Source of the DNA: Mangrovimicrobium sp033283265
Lineage (GTDB): Bacteria > Pseudomonadota > Gammaproteobacteria > Pseudomonadales > Halieaceae
Length of the DNA stretch: 64,000 bases
Assembly: GCA_033283265.1 (NCBI GenBank)
Contig: JAWMQN010000001.1
Coordinates: 1,302,001-1,366,000 of the forward strand
Direction of reading: 5' to 3'
The translations under genes were made by a program, and so were the position numbers. Below are positions 1 to 8,412 of the stretch, one piece after another. Position 1 is the stretch's first letter; every line of letters begins with the position of its first letter. The notes below the pieces were generated by a model, which had not been told where the DNA came from, made no database searches, and saw only the letters and a program-made list of their open reading frames with translations.

Positions 1-3000
1 TCGAACAGCGTCATCATCAGCCCCGATCTGAAATTCGCCGTGCAGGTCGACCCCGGCATCACCCCGCTGCCCAACCAGATAGACAACACCGGCCATATCA
101 GCGACTCCGGGGTATTCCTGTCGCTGGTCGATTCCAACCTGGTCTCCACCGTCATCCAGAACAGCGTCGACCTGGCAATAGCCAAGACGGTGGATATCGC
201 CAACCCGGTGGTCGGCACCAACGTCGTGTTCACACTGGCAGTAAGCAACAACGGCCCCGGCAACGCGAGCGGCGTGCTGGTCGACGACCCCCTGCCCTCG
301 GGGTATGTCTTCGTCGGGTACACGGCCTCCCAGGGCACCTACGACGGCACGACCTGGTCCGTGGGCAGCCTCGCCAGTGGCGCCACGGCCACGATCGACA
401 TCACCGCCGAGGTCCAGGCCGCGGGCGACTACCTCAACACCGCTACCGTGTCGGGTAACGAGGCGGATGCCGACCTGTCCAACAACGTGGATACCGCCGG
501 GGTGCTGCCCGGCTTCCCCTCGCCGATTGCTGACGTGGCGCTGAACAAGTCGGTGGACAACACCACGCCGATCATCGGTAGCGACACGGTCACCTTCACC
601 ATCGCTATCATCAACAATGGCCCGGACGCCGCCGACAACGTGCAGGTGAGCGACACCGTGCCGGCGGGCTATACGGTGACCGGTGTAGTGGCGACGACGG
701 GCAGCGCCGGCAATACCGGCAACGACGTCAGCTGGACCGTCGGCACCCTGAGCAGCGGGCAGAGCGAATCCCTGAGCATTCAGGCGACGGTCAACGAAAC
801 CGGCCCCTACGACAACAGCGCGAGTGTCACCACCAGCACGCCGGACCCCGACAGCGGCAACAACATCGACACCACGACGACCTCGCCCACCACCGCGGCA
901 GACCTGTCCATCGTCAAGGACGTCGACAACGCCACCCCCGATGTGGGCACCGACGTGACCTTCAGCCTGACGGTGAGCAACGCCGGCCCCAGCGACGCCA
1001 GCAGCGTGCAGGTGGTGGACACCCTGCCCAGCGGCTACGCCTATGTCAGCAACGACCAGGGCGCGACCTGGAACGCCACGGCCCGCACCCTGACCTGGGC
1101 CATCGGCGACCTCGCCGACCAGGCCTCGGCGGTGATGCAGGTCGTCGCGACGGTGCTCGCCAGCGGCGACTACACCAATACCGCCACGGTGGATGCCACC
1201 GAGACCGACCCGGACGGCGGCGACAACACCGACACTGCGGTGACCACCCCCTCCACCACCGTCGACCTGTCGATAGAGAAGCTGGTCGACAACGCCTCGC
1301 CCACCGTGGGCGACACCGTGACCTACACCCTGACGATCGCCAATGCCGGCCCCTCGGACGAGACCAACGCGGTGGTCACGGACGTCATCCCCGGCGGCTA
1401 CACCTACCTGAGCAACGACCGCGGCGCCACCTACGCCGCGGCCAGCCGCACGCTGACCTGGAACATAGGCAACCTCGGCGCGGGACAGGGCGACGCCATG
1501 CAGGTGATGCTCACGGTCAACGCCTCCGGGGATTACGCCAACACCGCCACCATCGACGGTGACGAGGACGACAGCGATAGCGGCAACAATTCCTCGACCG
1601 ATACCATCAGTCCCCTGCAGTCCGCGGACCTCGAGATCAGCAAGCTGGTGGACACCCCCCGGCCCGCCCCCGGGGACACCGTCCAGTTCACGGTGACAGC
1701 GACCAACAACGGGCCGAGCAACGCCACCGGCGTCGTCGTGACCGATGCCCTGCCCGGCGGCTACTCCCTGGTCAGCGCCACCCCCTCGAAGGGTAACTGG
1801 AGCGACCCGACCTGGACCGTGGGTACCCTGGCCAATGGTGAGACCGCCACCCTGGCCATCGTGGCCACCGTCAACGACGTTGCCCTCGACTCGGGCGGCT
1901 ATGCCAACTCGGCCGAGATTACCGGCACCGAGCCGGATCCCGACCCGGACAACAATATCGACACCGCCATCACCTCGCCGGACAAGTCCGCCGACGTGGC
2001 GATCAGCAAGACCGTCGACGACCCCACACCGGTGGTGGGAAGCGATGTCACCTTCACCCTCAGCGTGACCAACAACGGCCCGGATATCGCCACCGACGTG
2101 GTGGTCACCGACTCCCTGCCCGCCGGCTACACCTTTGTCTCGGGCACACCGCAGGGCCCGACCACCTTCGCCTACCCGACCTGGACGGTCGGCACACTCT
2201 ACCCCGGCGATACCGAGACCCTGTTGATCGTCGCCACCGTCGAGGCGAGCGGCCCCTACGCCAATACCGCGACAGTGACCACCTCGCCCGACACCCCGGA
2301 CCCGGACGGCAGCAACAACACCGCCACCGAGACCACCAACCCGGTGACCGAGGCGGACCTGGCGATCGACAAGGTGGTGAACAACCTGCTGCCCATGGTC
2401 GGCGACACGGTGGTGTTCGCGCTGCGGGTGGTCAACAACGGCCCGAACACCGCGACCAACGTGGTCGTCAACGACCTGCTGCCGCCGGGCTATGCGTACA
2501 TCTCGGACGTGCCGAGTACCGGCACCTACACCCCGGCGACCGGTGTCTGGAGCATCGGCACCCTGGCCAACGGGGCGGCCGCGACCCTGCAGATCACCGC
2601 GCAGGTGGTCGACGCCCCGATCGGGGTGGGCAGCTATCTCAACAAGTCCGTGGTCAGCGGCAGCGAGACCGACCCGGACCCCGGCAACAACAACGACAAC
2701 GCCTTCACCGTGCCGCTAGGCCTGTTCGCGGCGGACGTGCAGATCAGCAAAACCGTCGACAACGCCGCCCCGGTAGTCGGCAGCACCGTGACCTTTACCC
2801 TCACGGCGACCAACAACGGTCCCGATCCGGCGCTCGGCGTACAGGCTAGCGACATGCTGCCCTCCGGCTACACCTTCGTTTCCGCCGTGCCCTCGGGGTC
2901 GACGACGTTCGACGCCGGCACCAGCGTCTGGAGCATCGGTGTCATGTCCGTCGGCCAGGTGGAGACACTGCAGATCGTCGCCACGGTCAACGCCTCCGGC

Positions 3001-6000
3001 AGCTACAACAACGTGACCAACATCAGCAGCACCGGCCCCGCCGACCCCGACCCGGGCAACAACACCGACAGCGCGATCACCGTGCCGGTGACGCTTGCCG
3101 ACCTGGCCGTGGTCAAGACGGTCAACAACCAGTCCCCGGCGGTGGGCGACAACGTCACCTTCGGCATCGCGGCGACCAACAATGGCCCCAACGACGCCAC
3201 CGGGGTGGTTGTCACCGACTACCTGCCGGTGGGCTACGCGGTGGTCAGTGCGACGCCGTCGGCGGGCAGCGTGATCGGCAATACCTGGGTGATCGGCGAC
3301 CTGGCCAACGGCACCACGGAGAACCTGCAACTCGTGGTCACCGTGCTCGATGTGCCCAGCGCCACCCAGGACGATTTCACCAACCGCGCCAGCGTGAGCG
3401 GCAATGAAACCGACCCGGACAGCGGCAACAATACCGACAGCGCATTTACCGACCCGAGCGGCTTGATCACCTCCGACGTGGTGCTGGAAAAAACCGTGGA
3501 CGACGCCAGCCCGCTGGTCGGCAGTGACGTGGTATTCACCCTGACCGCAAGCAACAACGGACCGGACCCGGCCACCAACGTCGTGGTGACCGACGTCCTG
3601 CCGGGCGGCTACACCTTTGTCAGCGCGGCCCCCTCGGGCGCGACGACCTTCGCCGGCAATACCTGGACCATCGGCACCCTCCCCGTTGGCCAGGTGGAAA
3701 CCCTGCTGATTACCGCCACCGTCGAGGCGAGTGGCGACTACAACAACATCGGCTCGATCACGGCCACAGAGCCCGATCCCGATCCCGGCAACAACACCGA
3801 CAACGCGCTGACCCTGCCGCGCACCGAGGCCGACCTGGTCATCGACAAGGAGGTGAACTACCTGACGCCGATGGTCGGCGACGACGTGGTGTTCTCCATC
3901 AACGTAACCAACAACGGCCCCAACCTGGCCACCGGTGTGACGGTGACCGACCTGCTGCCCGCCGGCTATGTCTATGTCGACAGCATTGCCAGCCAGGGCA
4001 GCTACGACAATGTCGTGGGCATCTGGACAGTCGGCGCGCTGGCCAATGGCGCCATCGCCAGCCTGCAGATACAGGCGACGGTCGTCGATACCGCGTTCGG
4101 TGTGGGCAACTACGTCAACCGCGCCACCGTCACCGGCGACCAGACCGACCCGGACGTGGGCAGCAACACCGACAGCAGCTTCACCATTCCCTTCGGCCTG
4201 TTCGCGGCGGACGTCGCCATCACCAAGGTCGTCGACAACCCGACGCCGGTGGTGGGCGAGAACGTGATATTCACCCTGACGGCATTCAACAACGGGCCGA
4301 ATGGCGCCGGCGGCGTCACCGTCAGCGACCCGCTGCCCGCCGGCTACAGCTTCGTCAGCGCCACCCCCTCCGGCTCGACCACCTACGATCCGGCGACCTC
4401 GGTCTGGACCATCGGCTTCCTCGCGGTAGGCAACACGGAAACCCTGGCCATCGAAGCCACGGTCGGCTATACCGCGAGCTACGATAACGTGGCGACCATC
4501 TCCGCCTTCTTCCCGCTGGACCCGGTGCCCGACAACAACGTCGACAACGCCATCACCACACCGCAGCTGCTGGCCGATATCGAAATCGACAAGGTGGTGG
4601 ACGTGCCCGAACCGGCGGTCAACACCGACGTGACCTTTACCCTGACCGTCGCCAACAACGGGCCGAACAACGCGACCAATGTCGCGGTGACCGACGTGCT
4701 GCCGTCGGGCTACGTCTACGTCGGCAGCAGCGTGTCCAAGGGCACGGTCAACGCCAACAGCTGGGTGATCGGCGCCATGGCCAACGGCGATGTCGAAAGC
4801 GCGCAGGTCACCGCGACCGTCATCGACGTCGACGGCGACGCCACCAACTACAACAACGTCGCCAGTGTCACCGCGACGGAGACCGACCCGGATACCAGCA
4901 ACAACATCGACAACGCACTTACCAACCCCAGCGGGCTCATCGTCTCCGACGTCGGCGTGGCCAAATCGGTAAACGACGCGACGCCCATCGTCGGCAGCAA
5001 TGTCACCTTCTCGCTGATCGCCACCAACTACGGGCCGGATCCGGCCACCAACGTGGTGGTGACCGATGTACTGCCAGCGGGCTACAGCCTCGTCAGCAGC
5101 ACGGCCACGGCGGGTACCTATAACGGCACCCAATGGATGATCGGCGGCATGCTGCCCGGCGTCAGCGAGCAACTGGACATCGTCGCCACGGTTAACGCCA
5201 GCGGCAATTACAATAACGGCGCCCTGATCACGGCAACCGAACCCGACCCCAATCCGGGCAACAACTTCGACAACGCGATAACCACGCCGCGCACCGAGGC
5301 CGACCTGTCGATCGTCAAGACCGGCAGCCCGGCGCTTCCCAACCGCCCGGACTTCGGTGACAACATCACCTTCGATGTCGTGGTGACCAACAACGGCCCC
5401 AACACCGCGACCGGGGTCGTTGTGACCGATGTCCTGCCGCCGGGCTATGTCTACGTGGGCGACGCCCCGAGCCAGGGCAGCTACGACAGCGCGACCGGCA
5501 TCTGGACGGTTGGCAGCCTGGCCAATGGCGCCTCGGCCACACTGACGCTGACCGCGACCGTGGTCTACCAGCACGGCAACCTGGATGTGAATTACGTCAA
5601 CGGCAGCTCGGTCACCGGCAACGAGACCGACCCGGATACCGGCAACAACACGGATACCGGCTTCGTGCTGCCGACCAACCTGTTTGCCGCCGACATCGCG
5701 GTCGAAAAGGTCGTGGACAACCCCACTCCCTTCGTCGGCGAGACGGTCAATTTCGACATCACCGTGACCAACCTCGGGCCCGACCCGGCGATAGCCGTGG
5801 TGGTCTCCGATCTGGTGCCCTCGGGCTACGCCCTGGTGAGCGTCGGCGCCCCGAGCAAGGGCAGTGTCGCCGGCACCACCTGGGACATCGGCAACATGGC
5901 GGTGAACGATATGGAAACCCTGTCGATCGCTGCCGAGGTACTGGCGTCGGGCAACTACGCGAACACGGCCACCGTCGACTCCCTCGGCTTCCCCTACGAC

Positions 6001-6930
6001 CCCAACCTGGGCAATAACATTTCCGACGCGCTGGTCGACCCCGCGGCGGTGACCGACCTCAATATCATCAAGTCCGTGGACAACGCCTCGCCGCTTGTCG
6101 GTGATGACGTGACCTTCACCATCGTGGTCACCAACAACGGCCCGAGCAACGCCACCGGGGTCTTTGTGACGGACGCCCTGCCCTCCGGCTATACACTGGT
6201 CAGCTATAACGCCAGCAAGGGCAATGTCATAGGCGACACCTGGACAATCGGCAGTCTCGCCAATGGCGCCAGTGCGACGCTCACAGTCACCGCCACCGTC
6301 CTGGCAAGCGGCGACTACCTGAATACCGCTACCGTCGGCGGCAACGAAACCGACCCCGACGGCGGCGACAACACCGACACTTCCACTGTATCGCCCGGCG
6401 CCGCCGCCGACCTGGCGATCAGCAAGACCGCCTCCCCGCCCTTCCCCAGTATCGATGGCGAGGTAACCTTCACCGTCACCGTGACCAACCTGGGGCCAAG
6501 CGAGGCTCTCGACGTGGTGGTGACGGACAACCTGCCCTCCGGCTATGACCTGGTCAGCACCTCGGTCAGTACCGGCTCGGTCAGCGGCGGCACCTGGAAC
6601 ATCGGCAACATGGCGGCGAATACCTCGGCAACCCTGACCGTGGTCGCCACGGTCAACCCGCTGGGCGATTATCTCAACACGGCCTCGGTGACCGGGCCGG
6701 TCACCGACCCGGACGGCGGTAACAACATCGCTACCGCCGGGCGCGACCCGAGTGACATGCGGGCGATTCCAGTCCAGCCGCCGCTCTACCTCCTGGCTAT
6801 GTACCTGATGGTTGTTGCCAGTGCGATGTGGAATTTACGGCGCAGGCAACCGCGCCAGGGAACAGTCCGCCACCAGTCAATGCCCCCAGCAGTGCCTTCA
6901 GATGGAGGTCGCCGACAGCCGCGCCGATAG
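1..6930 (+). CDS. Giant DUF11-repeat surface protein, 5'-truncated by the window edge
   Basis: The reading frame is open from base 1, so the true start lies upstream; the first in-window start codon (GTG at 40) is probably internal. About 2,300 residues are visible. They consist of 18 tandem Ig-like DUF11 (PF01345) units of roughly 105-125 residues, each opening with a pattern like ADLxIxKxVD and containing NNGP, a GxWTxGxLxxG core and a closing TDPDxGNN segment. Such proteins are usually secreted or cell-surface adhesin-like stalks; no function is known for this one. The C-terminus has the motif AIPVQPPLYLL, a hydrophobic stretch and then RRR, resembling an IPTL-CTERM-type sorting signal, followed by an unusual basic tail of about 25 residues. 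Acidic, Cys-free repeats fit an extracellular location. The gene ends 132 bases before the MscS start. Confidence is high for the family and low for the role. Confidence 0.93.
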   Translation, partial: SNSVIISPDLKFAVQVDPGITPLPNQIDNTGHISDSGVFLSLVDSNLVSTVIQNSVDLAIAKTVDIANPVVGTNVVFTLAVSNNGPGNASGVLVDDPLPSGYVFVGYTASQGTYDGTTWSVGSLASGATATIDITAEVQAAGDYLNTATVSGNEADADLSNNVDTAGVLPGFPSPIADVALNKSVDNTTPIIGSDTVTFTIAIINNGPDAADNVQVSDTVPAGYTVTGVVATTGSAGNTGNDVSWTVGTLSSGQSESLSIQATVNETGPYDNSASVTTSTPDPDSGNNIDTTTTSPTTAADLSIVKDVDNATPDVGTDVTFSLTVSNAGPSDASSVQVVDTLPSGYAYVSNDQGATWNATARTLTWAIGDLADQASAVMQVVATVLASGDYTNTATVDATETDPDGGDNTDTAVTTPSTTVDLSIEKLVDNASPTVGDTVTYTLTIANAGPSDETNAVVTDVIPGGYTYLSNDRGATYAAASRTLTWNIGNLGAGQGDAMQVMLTVNASGDYANTATIDGDEDDSDSGNNSSTDTISPLQSADLEISKLVDTPRPAPGDTVQFTVTATNNGPSNATGVVVTDALPGGYSLVSATPSKGNWSDPTWTVGTLANGETATLAIVATVNDVALDSGGYANSAEITGTEPDPDPDNNIDTAITSPDKSADVAISKTVDDPTPVVGSDVTFTLSVTNNGPDIATDVVVTDSLPAGYTFVSGTPQGPTTFAYPTWTVGTLYPGDTETLLIVATVEASGPYANTATVTTSPDTPDPDGSNNTATETTNPVTEADLAIDKVVNNLLPMVGDTVVFALRVVNNGPNTATNVVVNDLLPPGYAYISDVPSTGTYTPATGVWSIGTLANGAAATLQITAQVVDAPIGVGSYLNKSVVSGSETDPDPGNNNDNAFTVPLGLFAADVQISKTVDNAAPVVGSTVTFTLTATNNGPDPALGVQASDMLPSGYTFVSAVPSGSTTFDAGTSVWSIGVMSVGQVETLQIVATVNASGSYNNVTNISSTGPADPDPGNNTDSAITVPVTLADLAVVKTVNNQSPAVGDNVTFGIAATNNGPNDATGVVVTDYLPVGYAVVSATPSAGSVIGNTWVIGDLANGTTENLQLVVTVLDVPSATQDDFTNRASVSGNETDPDSGNNTDSAFTDPSGLITSDVVLEKTVDDASPLVGSDVVFTLTASNNGPDPATNVVVTDVLPGGYTFVSAAPSGATTFAGNTWTIGTLPVGQVETLLITATVEASGDYNNIGSITATEPDPDPGNNTDNALTLPRTEADLVIDKEVNYLTPMVGDDVVFSINVTNNGPNLATGVTVTDLLPAGYVYVDSIASQGSYDNVVGIWTVGALANGAIASLQIQATVVDTAFGVGNYVNRATVTGDQTDPDVGSNTDSSFTIPFGLFAADVAITKVVDNPTPVVGENVIFTLTAFNNGPNGAGGVTVSDPLPAGYSFVSATPSGSTTYDPATSVWTIGFLAVGNTETLAIEATVGYTASYDNVATISAFFPLDPVPDNNVDNAITTPQLLADIEIDKVVDVPEPAVNTDVTFTLTVANNGPNNATNVAVTDVLPSGYVYVGSSVSKGTVNANSWVIGAMANGDVESAQVTATVIDVDGDATNYNNVASVTATETDPDTSNNIDNALTNPSGLIVSDVGVAKSVNDATPIVGSNVTFSLIATNYGPDPATNVVVTDVLPAGYSLVSSTATAGTYNGTQWMIGGMLPGVSEQLDIVATVNASGNYNNGALITATEPDPNPGNNFDNAITTPRTEADLSIVKTGSPALPNRPDFGDNITFDVVVTNNGPNTATGVVVTDVLPPGYVYVGDAPSQGSYDSATGIWTVGSLANGASATLTLTATVVYQHGNLDVNYVNGSSVTGNETDPDTGNNTDTGFVLPTNLFAADIAVEKVVDNPTPFVGETVNFDITVTNLGPDPAIAVVVSDLVPSGYALVSVGAPSKGSVAGTTWDIGNMAVNDMETLSIAAEVLASGNYANTATVDSLGFPYDPNLGNNISDALVDPAAVTDLNIIKSVDNASPLVGDDVTFTIVVTNNGPSNATGVFVTDALPSGYTLVSYNASKGNVIGDTWTIGSLANGASATLTVTATVLASGDYLNTATVGGNETDPDGGDNTDTSTVSPGAAADLAISKTASPPFPSIDGEVTFTVTVTNLGPSEALDVVVTDNLPSGYDLVSTSVSTGSVSGGTWNIGNMAANTSATLTVVATVNPLGDYLNTASVTGPVTDPDGGNNIATAGRDPSDMRAIPVQPPLYLLAMYLMVVASAMWNLRRRQPRQGTVRHQSMPPAVPSDGGRRQPRR
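2350..6750 (+). repeat. Higher-order repeat: three blocks of four DUF11 units inside the surface protein
   Basis: Units 7-10, 11-14 and 15-18 form three successive four-unit blocks. Block starts (GAG of a TEAD motif) are at 2350, 3826 and 5296, giving periods of 1476 and 1470 bases. Block-specific linkers recur in register: GLFAAD or NLFAAD after units 7, 11 and 15; SGLITSD or SGLIVSD after units 9 and 13; PRTEAD after units 10 and 14. The third block has diverged after its second unit. This indicates duplication of a four-domain cassette rather than only single-domain expansion. Confidence 0.8.
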
Positions 6931-7062
6931 CGTCGTGGATATCCGCCGACACGACGAATGCCGCCGATAAGCCCAGCCCGCCTCCCTCGACTTCATCAGC
7001 ACAATCCAGCATCCTCACAGCTGAAAAACCAACCCCGTTTTGAACAGGCAGTCGAGGTAGAT

Positions 7063-7893
7063 ATGGAAGAGGCGCTGGACCTTGATATCGACACACTAGA
7101 AAACATCTACACCACCGTCGCCGAGTTCCTGGTCAACTACAGTTTCCAGGTGCTCGGGGCGATCATCATCCTGATTCTCGGCTGGATTCTCGCCGGCTGG
7201 CTGAGCCGGGTGATCGTGCGCTTCTGCGACAAGCGCAACGTCGACGTCACCCTGGCGAAGTTCATCGGCTCCTGCGTCTACCTGCTGATCCTGGCCTGCT
7301 TTGTCATCGTCGCCCTCGGCAAGTTCGGCATCTCGGTCGCGCCCTTCGTCGCCGCCGTCGGCGCCCTGACCCTCGGCGCCGGCCTCGCCCTGCAGGGGCC
7401 GGTGTCGAATTACGGCGCCGGCTTCATCATCATCCTCACCCGGCCCTTCGTGGTCGGCAACACGATATCCGTCGCCGGTATCTCCGGCGTGGTGGAAGAG
7501 GTGAAACTCGGTATGACCCTGATGCGCACCGAGGACGACGAGCTCATCGTCGTGCCCAACCGCCACCTCATCGGCGAGGTGTTGTACAACTCCTTTGAGA
7601 ACAAGATCGTCGAGGGCAGCGTCGGCATCGCCTACGGCAGTGATACCGAGCAGGTGATCGCGCGGCTGGCGGAGCGGCTCAGTGGGCTCGACTGCGTGGC
7701 CGCGACACCGCAACTGAAGGTCGGCATCGAGGAATTCGGCGACCACGCGATCGTCATCGGCCTGCGCTACTGGGTGCCCTCGAAAAACTACTTCGAGCAC
7801 AAGTACGCCGCCAACGCCGCGGTCTACCAGACCCTGCGCGAGATGAATATCAGCATTCCCTTCCCGCAGCGGGAAGTGCGCCTGCTGCAGTAA
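7063..7893 (+). CDS. MscS-family small-conductance mechanosensitive channel
   Basis: A 276-residue inner-membrane channel protein. Three hydrophobic segments lie at about residues 20-45, 65-85 and 90-115. The third carries the Gly/Ala-rich pore helix typical of MscS (VGALTLGAGLALQGPVSNYGA) and is followed by the beta domain (FVVGNTISVAGISGVVEEV, then an IVVPNR-type motif) and a C-terminal alpha/beta domain. The family opens under membrane tension to release solutes during osmotic downshock. I start it at ATG 7063, which has GAGGT just upstream, rather than at an in-frame ATG at 6958 that would add an unrelated Pro/Ser-rich stretch. The length matches E. coli MscS (286 residues). It appears monocistronic, with the small membrane gene 68 bases downstream. 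Confidence 0.93.
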   Translation: MEEALDLDIDTLENIYTTVAEFLVNYSFQVLGAIIILILGWILAGWLSRVIVRFCDKRNVDVTLAKFIGSCVYLLILACFVIVALGKFGISVAPFVAAVGALTLGAGLALQGPVSNYGAGFIIILTRPFVVGNTISVAGISGVVEEVKLGMTLMRTEDDELIVVPNRHLIGEVLYNSFENKIVEGSVGIAYGSDTEQVIARLAERLSGLDCVAATPQLKVGIEEFGDHAIVIGLRYWVPSKNYFEHKYAANAAVYQTLREMNISIPFPQREVRLLQ

Positions 7894-7961
7894 GTCCCGT
7901 CGCTGCGCCGGGCGGCTATACTGCTGGTGGATGCGGCGCCGGCAACGGAAGGAGCGAGACA

Positions 7962-8228
7962 ATGATCAAAACCATTTTCCTGGTCGGCCTGGTCGCCTTC
8001 GGCTGGTGGTATTACACCGGCCCCTACCAGGCAGACAGGATGTCCCCGGCGCAGCAGGGCCAGAAAAACCTCCAGTTCATGAACAGCTGCATGCGCCAGG
8101 AGGCGCGCATGGCCGCGGGCGCCGGCATGGCAGGTGTCATGAGTGATGCCGGCGACGTCGAGGCGATCTGCGCCGACAAGCTCGGCCTCGAACTGCGCGA
8201 CGGCGAGTGGCAGGAGATTCGCCGCTAA
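7962..8228 (+). CDS. Small exported or membrane-anchored protein of unknown function
   Basis: An 88-residue product with one N-terminal hydrophobic segment (residues 2-20, ending in WWYYTGPY) and a soluble tail with two cysteines (in NSCMRQE and AICADK). It may be an uncleaved signal anchor. AAGGAGCGAGACA precedes the ATG, giving a good ribosome binding site, and the codon usage matches the neighbours. I do not recognise the family. It lies in the same direction as the MscS gene and ahead of the phytase-like gene, so it could share the MscS transcript. It is real on the strength of its start signal and composition; its function is unknown. Confidence 0.65.
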   Translation: MIKTIFLVGLVAFGWWYYTGPYQADRMSPAQQGQKNLQFMNSCMRQEARMAAGAGMAGVMSDAGDVEAICADKLGLELRDGEWQEIRR

Positions 8229-8284
8229 CCACCCACCCGCCCGCTCCCGCCAGCGCGCGCAGCCCCTGCTGTCGCGCCTGCAGA

Positions 8285-8313
8285 TTCACTGAATATTCAC
8301 ACTACGTTCACAC
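8285..8313 (+). promoter_or_regulatory. Putative PhoB-type (Pho) box: three TTCAC repeats, 11-bp period
   Basis: TTCACT at 8285, TTCACA at 8296 and TTCACA at 8307 are hexamers separated by exactly 5 bases. An 11-bp direct-repeat spacing is the hallmark of PhoB and other OmpR-family operators (PhoB half-site TGTCAY). A weak -10 candidate, TAGCGT, lies at 8322. The downstream gene encodes a phytase-like phosphoesterase, which fits phosphate control. The pattern is seen directly; the regulator is inferred. Confidence 0.55.
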
Positions 8314-8412
8314 ACCTCCCCTAGCGTGATAGCCCCTGGTGCGTATCCGTGCGCGCCAGCCCGCGGCCGCCTGGCCGGACAACAACACACCACGCTCCCC
8401 CATGGAGGACCG

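Noticed and set aside
2716..5574. 952-residue open frame on the minus strand inside the DUF11 gene
   Set aside because: It mirrors the repeated codons of the plus-strand repeats; its translation is Gly/Val/Asp-rich low complexity with no start signal or family pattern. A coding shadow.
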